From assembly GCA_029565815.1 (NCBI GenBank), contig JAKQNL010000080.1:1-5589 (forward strand): a stretch of DNA of 5,589 bases, written 5' to 3'. Each line of letters opens with the position of its first letter. Position 1 is the first letter of the stretch. The stretch comes from Spirochaetota bacterium. GTDB taxonomy: Bacteria; Spirochaetota; Spirochaetia; Treponematales; UBA12059. Positions 1-5,589 of the stretch are shown here, piece by piece. The notes under the pieces were generated by a model. It made no database searches and was not told the origin of the DNA. It worked only from the letters and a program-made list of their open reading frames with translations. The position numbers were made by a program, and so were the translations under genes.

Positions 1-727
1 GGCGAAGACCACAGGCCGGCAGCGCGCCGAGGCTCGCAGGGCGCTCGCCCTGCTCCAAAAGCCGGCGGATATCAAGACGCGGGCCACGGCTGGCAGCCAA
101 AGCCGAAACGGCACAAGCCATAAGCCTCACCTGGTTATACATAAATCCGTCCGCCCGGAACACAAGCTCCACATAGCCATCGTGAGGCTGTGCGTAACAC
201 TGGAACACCGTGCGCACAAAATCCTCTGTGTCTACCTTCGCGTTGGTAAAAGCCTTAAACCTGTGCCTGCCCTCAAACACGCTGCATGCATCCGCCATCA
301 TCGACAGAAGCGATGTGTTTGGCATGGCTATCGGCAAGCGGTGGGAGCAAGCTATGTCGTCGCGAAACGACAAGCGGTACACATAGGTTTTTTCCACGGC
401 ACGATAGCGCGCATGGAAAGCCGGATGTACTTCCCGAGCGGATACGATAGCCAGGTCCGTAGGCTGTAGCTGCGCGACCAGGCTTCCTAGCTCATCCAAA
501 GCAAGTGTTGCAGGGAGCCGGACATTTGCGGCCTGCGCCTGTGCATGAACGCCTGCATCGGTTCTGCCCGAGCCGATAACGTTGACCGGCATCTTCGCTA
601 TCTGGCTCAGTACCTCTTCCAGTATCCCCTGGATGGTCCTTTTGCCAGGCAGCCTTTGCCAGCCGGAAAAGGCACTTCCGTCGTACGCAACGAGTAACAG
701 AATATTCCGTAGGCCTTCCATGCTCAT
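1..727 (-). CDS. truA: tRNA pseudouridine synthase A (partial, 3' end off the window)
   Basis: TruA converts uridines 38-40 in the anticodon arm of many tRNAs to pseudouridine in the cytoplasm. The 242 visible residues read without a break and carry the family landmarks in order: an N-terminal strand with AYDGSAFSGWQ (14-24), the catalytic loop GRTDAGVHA (54-62) with the nucleophilic Asp at 57, FHARYRAVEKTYVYRL (104-119), the FTN segment (160-162), and DGFMYNQVRLM (193-203). E. coli TruA is about 270 residues, so roughly the last 10-25 residues lie beyond position 1. I chose the ATG at 725-727 because a GGGAG element (733-737) sits five bases upstream. An ATG two codons later (719-721) and one further upstream (767-769), which would add 14 residues, are alternatives with poorer spacing. 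The gene is transcribed away from the acyltransferase gene, which starts about 90 bases away on the other strand. Confidence 0.95.
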   Translation of the reverse strand, partial: MSMEGLRNILLLVAYDGSAFSGWQRLPGKRTIQGILEEVLSQIAKMPVNVIGSGRTDAGVHAQAQAANVRLPATLALDELGSLVAQLQPTDLAIVSAREVHPAFHARYRAVEKTYVYRLSFRDDIACSHRLPIAMPNTSLLSMMADACSVFEGRHRFKAFTNAKVDTEDFVRTVFQCYAQPHDGYVELVFRADGFMYNQVRLMACAVSALAASRGPRLDIRRLLEQGERPASLGALPACGLR

Positions 728-732
728 GGCTG

Positions 733-737
733 CTCCC
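733..737 (-). promoter_or_regulatory. truA ribosome binding site
   Basis: GGGAG on the minus strand, five bases before the ATG at 725-727. It favours this ATG over the in-frame ATGs at 719-721 and 767-769. Confidence 0.6.
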
Positions 738-811
738 GCCGTAAGTGTAACGAAGATTTGGGATACGCGCATCGGGCTTGCGTAAAGAGAAGCAAGCGGT
801 CATTCTGCTCT

Positions 812-823
812 GTATCATGATAC
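812..823. repeat. 12-base perfect palindrome over the acyltransferase start codon
   Basis: GTATCATGATAC reads the same on both strands and spans the ATG at 817-819, in the spacer between the divergent truA and acyltransferase genes. The position would suit an operator, but one perfect 12-base palindrome is expected by chance in a window of this size. I see no convincing -35/-10 pair for either gene in this spacer (728-816). Confidence 0.25.
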
Positions 824-2466
824 GAACCCTGGTGTTTTTCGCGTATTTTTGGGCAAGCCTAACGCTCACCCTGCCCCTTGGCATAGTCCTAAGCATCATA
901 AGCTTAGTGTTTCCCGTCCGCGCCATCCGCGAGTTCTTGGGCTTGCTGGTTCGGGCATGGGCACGCAGCATACTGTGGGCATCCGGCTCTACTGTCGACG
1001 TAGCCGGCCTGGAACATGTTCCGCGCCGAGGAGCTTTGGTTGTAGTGGGCAACCACCAAGGCGACATGGATATCCTGGTTCTTTTGGCATATCTCCCCCG
1101 ATCCGTTGGATTCATGGCAAAAAGCCAGGCGCGCTGGGTGCCGTTCATCAACCTGTGGGTCATGGCTATCGGCAGCGTGTTCGTCAACAGATCAAGCATC
1201 GCACAAGGCATGAAAAGCATAGACCAGGGCGTACAATCGGTGCGCACAGGCAAGGCCCTGGCTATTTTCCCCGAAGGCACCCGCAGCCGAAGCAGCATCA
1301 TGCTCCCCTTTAGAAACGGCAGCTTCAAACTGGCGACCAAGGCAGGCGCCCTTGTGTTGCCGGTCAGTATCGACGGCACCTGGAAAATATGGGAAGACAA
1401 ACACCGCATAGTTCCGTCCCATGTCCGCTTTGTGGTACACCCGGCACTGCCTACCGCGGGCATGGACGCCGAAGCCCGCAAGGCCTTACCGGAACTCACC
1501 CGGAACATCATCCTGCAAGAACTGCATCCGGAACTGCGTTTCCGGCCCGTTCGGGAAAGCGACCGGGATGCGGTCATAGCCCTGTGTAGGACAATATGGG
1601 ACGGAACCGACTACTTGCCGTCATCGTTTGACGCATGGCTTTCCGACCGTGAAGGTTTTTTTACTGCATGCGTTAGCCCTTCTGCTGCCGGGCTCGAGCG
1701 CCTGGTGGGCTTAAGCAAAATCAGCTTCGTAGCCCCGGGCCACGCATGGCTGGAAGGCTTACGAAAATCACCCGAGCTTGGAGTACGCGGCGTTGGCACA
1801 GCCCTTAGTAGGCACGCGCTTTCTACGCTAGCAGCTATGCCTTCGCTTGCATCCATACGCTTCTCCACCTATTTTGATAATGCCCCGTCCATAGCCCTTA
1901 ACGAAGCGCTTGGATTTGTCCGTATACGCGTACGTTCCTGCAGATCAAAAACCTTGCGCGGAGACGAAGCACAAGCCCCGCTCCCCTTAAACGCGGAAGC
2001 CGGCACCCTGTGCGCCGCGGAAGCCGCTCCTGCGTATGCCGCATTTTTGGAATCCGGCTGGTTTGATGGATTCATCTATGCATCCTGGAAGGCTTGGCCT
2101 GCGGACAGTCCATCGCGCTTAGGCCTTTTTGCGCAGGCAAACGGCATCTTTTCGCTTGTTCCTCCTGGAGGCGGTCAGCCTGCTGGCTACATCGCCCTCT
2201 ATGCCGATGCAACAAAACGGCAGGTTTCGGTAGGCGCTCTATGTGCAGCCGATGCGGTAAGTCTTAGCGCTCTCGTGTCAAAAGCCGAACAGGTATGCTT
2301 GGAAGCCGGCTATGACTGCGTCGAGTTCATCTGCCCGCCACAACGCGAAAAACTGGCTCCTTTGGATGCATTAGGCTATACCGCCTGGGAGCAGGATGAG
2401 GATTTTTTCCTGTATGAATTCCCTATGGACAAACTAAAGGGAACCTCTGAAAACTTTAGTTATTAG
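817..2466 (+). CDS. PlsC-type acyltransferase fused to a GNAT acetyltransferase domain and a C-terminal module
   Basis: The 549-residue protein has at least two enzyme-like parts. Residues 1-35 are strongly hydrophobic, as in membrane-bound PlsC enzymes. Residues about 60-235 form a 1-acylglycerol-3-phosphate acyltransferase domain, which transfers a fatty acyl chain to lysophosphatidic acid to make phosphatidic acid. It shows the HX4D catalytic motif (H80, D85 in NHQGDMD) and the substrate motif FPEGTR (151-156). A stand-alone PlsC is usually about 240 residues and ends where this domain ends. Residues about 240-375 resemble a GNAT fold, with WDGTDYLPSSFDAWL (261-275), EGLRKSPELGVRGVGTAL (313-330) and DNAPSIALNEALGF (354-367); the pattern recalls the histidine N-acetyltransferase/NAT16-like group. 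Residues about 390-549 form a further module I cannot name. The ATG at 817 is preferred because MIRTLVFF is a typical PlsC start. A TTG at 778 would add 13 residues, and neither has a good Shine-Dalgarno site. The stop is TAG. Whether both parts are active is unknown. Confidence 0.88.
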   Translation: MIRTLVFFAYFWASLTLTLPLGIVLSIISLVFPVRAIREFLGLLVRAWARSILWASGSTVDVAGLEHVPRRGALVVVGNHQGDMDILVLLAYLPRSVGFMAKSQARWVPFINLWVMAIGSVFVNRSSIAQGMKSIDQGVQSVRTGKALAIFPEGTRSRSSIMLPFRNGSFKLATKAGALVLPVSIDGTWKIWEDKHRIVPSHVRFVVHPALPTAGMDAEARKALPELTRNIILQELHPELRFRPVRESDRDAVIALCRTIWDGTDYLPSSFDAWLSDREGFFTACVSPSAAGLERLVGLSKISFVAPGHAWLEGLRKSPELGVRGVGTALSRHALSTLAAMPSLASIRFSTYFDNAPSIALNEALGFVRIRVRSCRSKTLRGDEAQAPLPLNAEAGTLCAAEAAPAYAAFLESGWFDGFIYASWKAWPADSPSRLGLFAQANGIFSLVPPGGGQPAGYIALYADATKRQVSVGALCAADAVSLSALVSKAEQVCLEAGYDCVEFICPPQREKLAPLDALGYTAWEQDEDFFLYEFPMDKLKGTSENFSY

Positions 2467-2474
2467 AGCTTCCC
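2432..2474 (-). terminator. Probable terminator of the pepD-DUF401-ogt cluster, possibly bidirectional
   Basis: The arms 2439-2448 and 2465-2474 are complementary at nine of ten positions (GGGAACCTCT against AGAGCTTCCC) around a 16-base loop. On the minus strand the hairpin lies just past the ogt stop (2488) and is followed by TTTAGTTTG, a reasonable U-rich tail. On the plus strand it straddles the acyltransferase stop codon, with a poorer tail. A second inverted repeat, AACTAAAG (2432-2439) with CTTTAGTT (2454-2461), overlaps the first, so the two stems cannot form together. Confidence 0.5.
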
Positions 2475-2487
2475 TACAACAGTTCTC

Positions 2488-3030
2488 TTAGTCCGTGGGC
2501 TTAGCCGCTATGCCAGCGCCAGCCTCAAGCTCCAGGAGCTGCCGCTTGCGCTGTAGGCCACCTGCATAGCCGGTTAACGCTCCGTTCGCCCCGACAATGC
2601 GGTGACAGGGTATGAGTATGGCCAGGCGGTTTTGCCCAATCGCGGCGGCGACTGCTCGGGCTGCGCTAGGTTTGCCAAGCTTGGCCGCCATGGTACCGTA
2701 ACTCATGGTGCTGCCGTAGGGCACCGAAAGAAGGAATGCCCACACCGAACGCTGAAAATCCGTACCCGGATACTCTAGTTCCAGATCGAATGCCGTGCGC
2801 GTGCCGGAAAAATATTCTGCAAGCTGGGCGAATGCCCGCTCGTGGGTTTGTGTCCTCTCGTTCTTGCATGGGCACTGGTAATGCCGTTCAAGCCACAGCC
2901 GTTCGGCGGCCAGGCCCGGGCGGTCGGAAAATTCCAGTAGGCACAGGCGGTTTTGTGCGACTATCGCTTCCATCGTGCCAAGCGGGCTTTGCACTGTGGA
3001 TGAAAACAGGCTCACAGGTTGGTTCTTCAT
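2488..3030 (-). CDS. ogt: Methylated-DNA--[protein]-cysteine S-methyltransferase
   Basis: This is a suicidal DNA repair protein that transfers the methyl or alkyl group from O6-alkylguanine (and O4-alkylthymine) in DNA to its own cysteine. The 180-residue protein matches Ogt/AGT in length. It has a variable N-terminal domain (about 1-85) and the conserved C-terminal domain: FQRSVWAFLLSVPYGSTMSYG (92-112), the recognition-helix region with SAARAVAAAIGQN (122-134; R125 in the arginine-finger position), and the active site PCHRIVG (141-147) with acceptor C142, followed by GYAGGLQRKRQLLELE (154-169). There is no Ada-type N-terminal zinc or AraC domain, so this is a repair-only protein and not the adaptive-response regulator. 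The open frame extends upstream to 3105, but GAGG lies five bases before the ATG at 3028-3030, and the family normally starts there. It follows the DUF401 gene by 13 bases and is the last gene of the cluster. The stop is TAA. Confidence 0.95.
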   Translation of the reverse strand: MKNQPVSLFSSTVQSPLGTMEAIVAQNRLCLLEFSDRPGLAAERLWLERHYQCPCKNERTQTHERAFAQLAEYFSGTRTAFDLELEYPGTDFQRSVWAFLLSVPYGSTMSYGTMAAKLGKPSAARAVAAAIGQNRLAILIPCHRIVGANGALTGYAGGLQRKRQLLELEAGAGIAAKPTD

Positions 3031-3035
3031 AGCTA

Positions 3036-3039
3036 CCTC
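3036..3039 (-). promoter_or_regulatory. ogt ribosome binding site
   Basis: GAGG on the minus strand (within ACGAGGT), five bases before the ATG at 3028-3030. It lies within the 13-base gap after the DUF401 stop codon and decides against the longer frame starting at 3105. Confidence 0.75.
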
Positions 3040-3043
3040 GTTA

Positions 3044-4348
3044 TCACAAGAAAAAATAACCCAAAACCAGGGCGTACGCGCAGCCAAGCACCATGAAAGC
3101 GCCAAGCGGAGCGGTAAAGCGCCGTATGATGGCCGGCAGGCCTGAACCGAAGTGTTGTGCGCTAACCACCATGCACACGTGCAGGGGCGAGAACATCATG
3201 CCCGCATAGCCGAACACGCCGGCAAGCACCACCGCAGCCTCCAGCGGAAAGGCGGAACCGGCAGGGAAAAGCCCAAGCACGATGGGAAACGACAAACCGA
3301 CATATCCAAAGCCAACGCCGCTTACCAAGCCGGCTACAAAGGGCAGTACAGCAGCGGCGGCTATAGCAGGAATACCCGCGCTTGCAAGCTCGGCTGCAGA
3401 AGCCTGGGCTACCCCGCCGGCCGCAAGGAGTGCTGCAAAGACCTTAATGCCCGCAACCACGGCGCTAAGCTTGAGTGTGCTAGCACTGATGCAGCCTTTG
3501 AATGCGCCCCTGCCCTGAGGCATAGAGCCGAGGTACAAAGACGCTGCGGTGATGGACAAGAAGATGGGCACATAGTGACCGATGGTAGATGCAAGCGCCG
3601 GGTCCATGCCAAAGCGCGGCAATACGAGCGAGCCAAGCGCATCCAAGATCGCATAGCCGCCAAGCACGATGGCAAGCGGGGCGAATCCAGACAACACGCT
3701 GGCTATGCTGGCTTTTTCTTTACGCTCAGTGTGCGCTTGCCGGCTCTGTTCCAGTTTTTTTGGCAAGATGAAGAGCAAACCAAGCACGAACAGAAGCGGC
3801 GCGGCGTACAGGTTAAGGAGCATGAGCCTGCCTACTGAAAGGCCGGCCATGGTGGATGTTAGGATGAACGCCGGGTACAAGGGCCATGCAAGTTCCAGGT
3901 TGTGCCTAAACCAGTAGTTGGTGGTGGACAGCGTGTGGTTTCCGCGTTCGCGTTCCGGATCAAAAGCATCCACCAAGGGCGCAGACAAAATCGCGCCACC
4001 GGGCATGGGCAAGGTACCGATGATGAGCGGCGCTATGGCAAGGGTTAGGCGCTTCGATGGCACGATCGATGCAAGGGCGCGAGCAAAGCCGTCCATGGCG
4101 CCTGCCTTTTTCATGGCACTGGAAAAAGCCATGATAACGGTTACTAGCACAAGGAGTAGGAGCGTATCCGGTTTTAACAGCTCCGCAAGCGCTGCGCGGA
4201 TTATCGCCGTTGGAAATTATCCGTGTAGCGAGGCGAACAGTATACCGCCGCCAGCAGCCGCAATTCCTAGGTGCAGCTTTTTTGCACTTGCAAAAACCAC
4301 AAGGGCAAACACGGCAAGCACCACAACCAGCACAGGTATCTGGAGCAT
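3044..4348 (-). pseudogene. DUF401-family integral membrane protein, interrupted by an in-frame TAA at codon 44
   Basis: The full frame is 434 positions plus a TGA stop, a plausible length for DUF401, a bacterial and archaeal multi-spanning membrane family that I believe belongs to the ion-transporter superfamily; its substrate is unknown. Residues 1-43 give one hydrophobic segment (5-21) and a short loop. The TAA (4217-4219) follows, and the same frame continues with PTAIIRAALAELLKPDTLLLL and many more hydrophobic segments. Family-like features include LPMPGGAILSAPLVD (113-127) and NYWFRHNLELAWPLYPAFIL (about 143-162). A GGAGG five bases before the ATG at 4346-4348 fixes the start. Downstream in-frame starts (GTG at 4150, ATG at 4132) lack a Shine-Dalgarno site and would lose the first membrane segment, so efficient re-initiation seems unlikely. 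No other damage is visible, which points to a recent nonsense change or a sequencing error. It lies between the dipeptidase and ogt on the same strand. Confidence 0.8.
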
Positions 4349-4353
4349 GAAAA

Positions 4354-4382
4354 CCTCCGGCACAGCCATGGTGCACCGGAGG
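4354..4382 (-). promoter_or_regulatory. Hairpin in the pepD-DUF401 gap that sequesters the DUF401 ribosome binding site
   Basis: In minus-strand RNA, 4372-4382 pairs with 4354-4364 as an 11-base-pair stem (two G-U pairs) with a seven-base loop. The outer seven pairs, CCTCCGG with CCGGAGG, are perfect. The 3' arm contains the GGAGG Shine-Dalgarno site (4354-4358) of the DUF401 gene, and the stem is followed by UUUUC and the AUG. It could work as a translational block opened by ribosomes finishing pepD, or as a partial terminator with a short U tract. Both readings are inferred from sequence alone. Confidence 0.55.
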
Positions 4383-4388
4383 GAAGCA

Positions 4389-5589
4389 TTAGCGCAAGCG
4401 GGCCAGGATAGCCACCAGCAGCTTCCAGAACTTTTGCGCTGCACTCACGCTTGCCCGCTCGTCCGGAGAATGCGGATACAGAATGGTCGGTCCTATCGAA
4501 AGCATTTCCATGTCCGGGTACAATGGCCTAAACACGCCGCACTCCAGACCCGCATGTATGGATGATATACGCGGAGGCTCGCCAAACAGCTGGCGGTATT
4601 CATCCACCGCAAGCGACAAGAGGAGGCTGGTAGGATCTGGTTTCCACGCAGGCGATGCTGCCGGCCTGGAACAGAGGGCACCCAGATTCATAAGGTATGC
4701 TTCTATCTCGGTTGCAACCGTTTCCATTTCCAGCTGAACGGAACTGCGTACCAAAACCAGCGTCCGCAATATCATGGATCCGTCTTCCTCAGACAGTGAC
4801 AGAACGCCCAGGTTGGAAGAAGTGCGGGTAACACCGGCCATGGTCGGTTCCATGGCTATGCATCCGTTCGGCAGCGCATTGAGCGCATTCAAGATGCCTA
4901 TGGAATCGTGTCCGCTTAAAACAACCTTAGGCGCGTCTACAGGTTTACACTCCAGAGTCCAGTCTTTATCTTTATCTATCAATTCCTCGCGAATGGTTTG
5001 TTCCCGTAGCCGCAGTGCGCCAAGCCACGCATCTGCAGAATTTTCTGGCAGACCGAAGACGGCCATCGCTTCACGGGGCAGCGCGTTCACCGCACCGCCG
5101 CCTTCCAGTTCCGCAAGCATGAGCCCGCTCGATGCTTCGGAAGCAAGCAATCGGGTAAGCACGGCAATGGCGCTGCCGCGTCGATGCACATCGAGGCCGG
5201 AATGACCACCCTGGAAACCGGCCAGCTGCAGAGCATAAAACCGGTATCCGCCCGGCGGCACTGCTGTCTTGAACGATGCTTGTGAACGGGTGCGGAGCAT
5301 ACCTGCGCATCCTATGATAAGATCGTCTACATCCTCCGCATCCAGGTTGAGCAGAAACCGGCCTGTAAGCACGCCTGCCTTGAAAGCGCGTGCCCCGGAC
5401 ATGCCATCTTCCTCGTTGACGGTAAACAAGCATTCAAGCGGCCCATGGGCTATCGACGCATCCTCCGCTACAGCCATGGCTGCGGCTATGCCCAGGCCAT
5501 CATCCGCACCGAGTGTCGTATTGTGTGCCGTTACCCAGTCCGGGTTTTTCGGATCCAGCTGCGGCAGGATGGGATCTTTCTCGAAATCG
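4389..5589 (-). CDS. pepD: PepD-like M20 metallo-dipeptidase (partial, 5' end off the window)
   Basis: A cytosolic zinc aminopeptidase of the PepD/aminoacyl-histidine dipeptidase group, which hydrolyses a broad range of dipeptides to free amino acids. The 399 visible residues lack about the first 85-90 of a roughly 485-residue enzyme, including the first metal-ligand histidine (GHxDM region). Visible catalytic landmarks, counted from the first full codon at 5588, are HNTTLGADDG (22-31) with the bridging Asp, TVNEEDGMSGA (56-66) with the Glu-Glu pair for base and metal binding, LNLDAED (80-86) with a metal Asp, GGHSGLDVH (127-135) in the lid domain, IHAGLECG (344-351) and GPTILYPHSPDE (366-377) with the last metal His at 373. 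All are in the expected order and spacing with no frame break. The stop is TAA. It is the upstream visible member of a same-strand cluster with the DUF401 gene 40 bases downstream. Confidence 0.95.
   Translation of the reverse strand, partial: DFEKDPILPQLDPKNPDWVTAHNTTLGADDGLGIAAAMAVAEDASIAHGPLECLFTVNEEDGMSGARAFKAGVLTGRFLLNLDAEDVDDLIIGCAGMLRTRSQASFKTAVPPGGYRFYALQLAGFQGGHSGLDVHRRGSAIAVLTRLLASEASSGLMLAELEGGGAVNALPREAMAVFGLPENSADAWLGALRLREQTIREELIDKDKDWTLECKPVDAPKVVLSGHDSIGILNALNALPNGCIAMEPTMAGVTRTSSNLGVLSLSEEDGSMILRTLVLVRSSVQLEMETVATEIEAYLMNLGALCSRPAASPAWKPDPTSLLLSLAVDEYRQLFGEPPRISSIHAGLECGVFRPLYPDMEMLSIGPTILYPHSPDERASVSAAQKFWKLLVAILARLR

Noticed and set aside
728..816. Promoters for truA and the acyltransferase gene in the divergent spacer
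   Set aside because: I could not find a -35/-10 pair with acceptable spacing on either strand, so none is annotated.
492..1577. A 361-codon open frame on the minus strand
   Set aside because: It lies antisense to the PlsC domain and then runs into truA in the wrong frame. Its translation is rich in Arg, Ser and Thr with no recognisable motif, and both overlapped genes are strongly supported.
3031..3105. A 25-residue N-terminal extension of the methyltransferase
   Set aside because: It would overlap the DUF401 3' end, has no family support, and a good ribosome binding site precedes the ATG at 3028-3030.
3152..3838. A 228-codon open frame on the plus strand
   Set aside because: It is antisense to the DUF401 gene. 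The translation is highly basic and His/Gln-rich, typical of a shadow of a membrane protein gene, with no ribosome binding site or motif support.
4150..4219. A frameshift as the cause of the DUF401 interruption
   Set aside because: The frame before and after the TAA is identical, so no insertion or deletion is needed; a single substitution is enough.
4217..4444. A separate small membrane protein gene of up to 75 residues
   Set aside because: Its last 43 residues are in the same frame as the downstream DUF401 frame, with a proper ribosome binding site at 4354-4358, so it is the N-terminal piece of that interrupted gene. The part upstream of 4348 overlaps pepD in another frame.
4774..5205. A Ser-rich 143-codon open frame on the plus strand, plus smaller ones nearby
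   Set aside because: It is antisense to the well-conserved dipeptidase, and its composition mirrors that gene's codons.

Overview
The window looks like ordinary bacterial chromosome: densely packed core and housekeeping genes, no RNA genes, mobile elements, phage genes or CRISPR arrays. Base composition is moderately GC-rich by eye. The genes are bacterial in type, with Shine-Dalgarno sites five bases from the start in three of the five genes and TAA, TAG and TGA all used as stops. I cannot assign a taxon. A free-living or host-associated spirochaete is a weak guess from the gene types and should not be relied on.

Layout. Positions 1-727 (minus) hold most of truA, a tRNA pseudouridine synthase cut by the left edge. 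After a spacer of about 90 bases, a divergent gene at 817-2466 (plus) encodes an unusual fusion: an N-terminal PlsC-type lysophosphatidic acid acyltransferase, a central GNAT acetyltransferase domain and a further C-terminal module. This gene converges on a minus-strand cluster, with an inverted repeat at the junction (about 2432-2474) that probably acts as a terminator. The cluster reads right to left: a partial pepD-like M20 dipeptidase (5589 to 4389), a DUF401-family integral membrane protein (4348 to 3044) and an ogt-type methylated-DNA-protein cysteine methyltransferase (3030 to 2488). The gaps are 40 and 13 bases, so the three are probably co-transcribed.

Two things stand out. The DUF401 gene has a strong ribosome binding site and a fully readable frame on both sides of a single in-frame TAA at codon 44, so it is either freshly inactivated or carries a sequencing error. 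The PlsC-GNAT fusion joins membrane lipid acylation to an acetyltransferase-like domain whose acetyl-CoA loop is degenerate. In addition, the short pepD-DUF401 gap is almost wholly occupied by a hairpin that buries the DUF401 ribosome binding site.

Functionally, the dipeptidase and the membrane protein could form a peptide or amino acid use module, with DNA alkylation repair appended at the end of the transcript. This is inference from context only. I found no clear novel multi-gene system.
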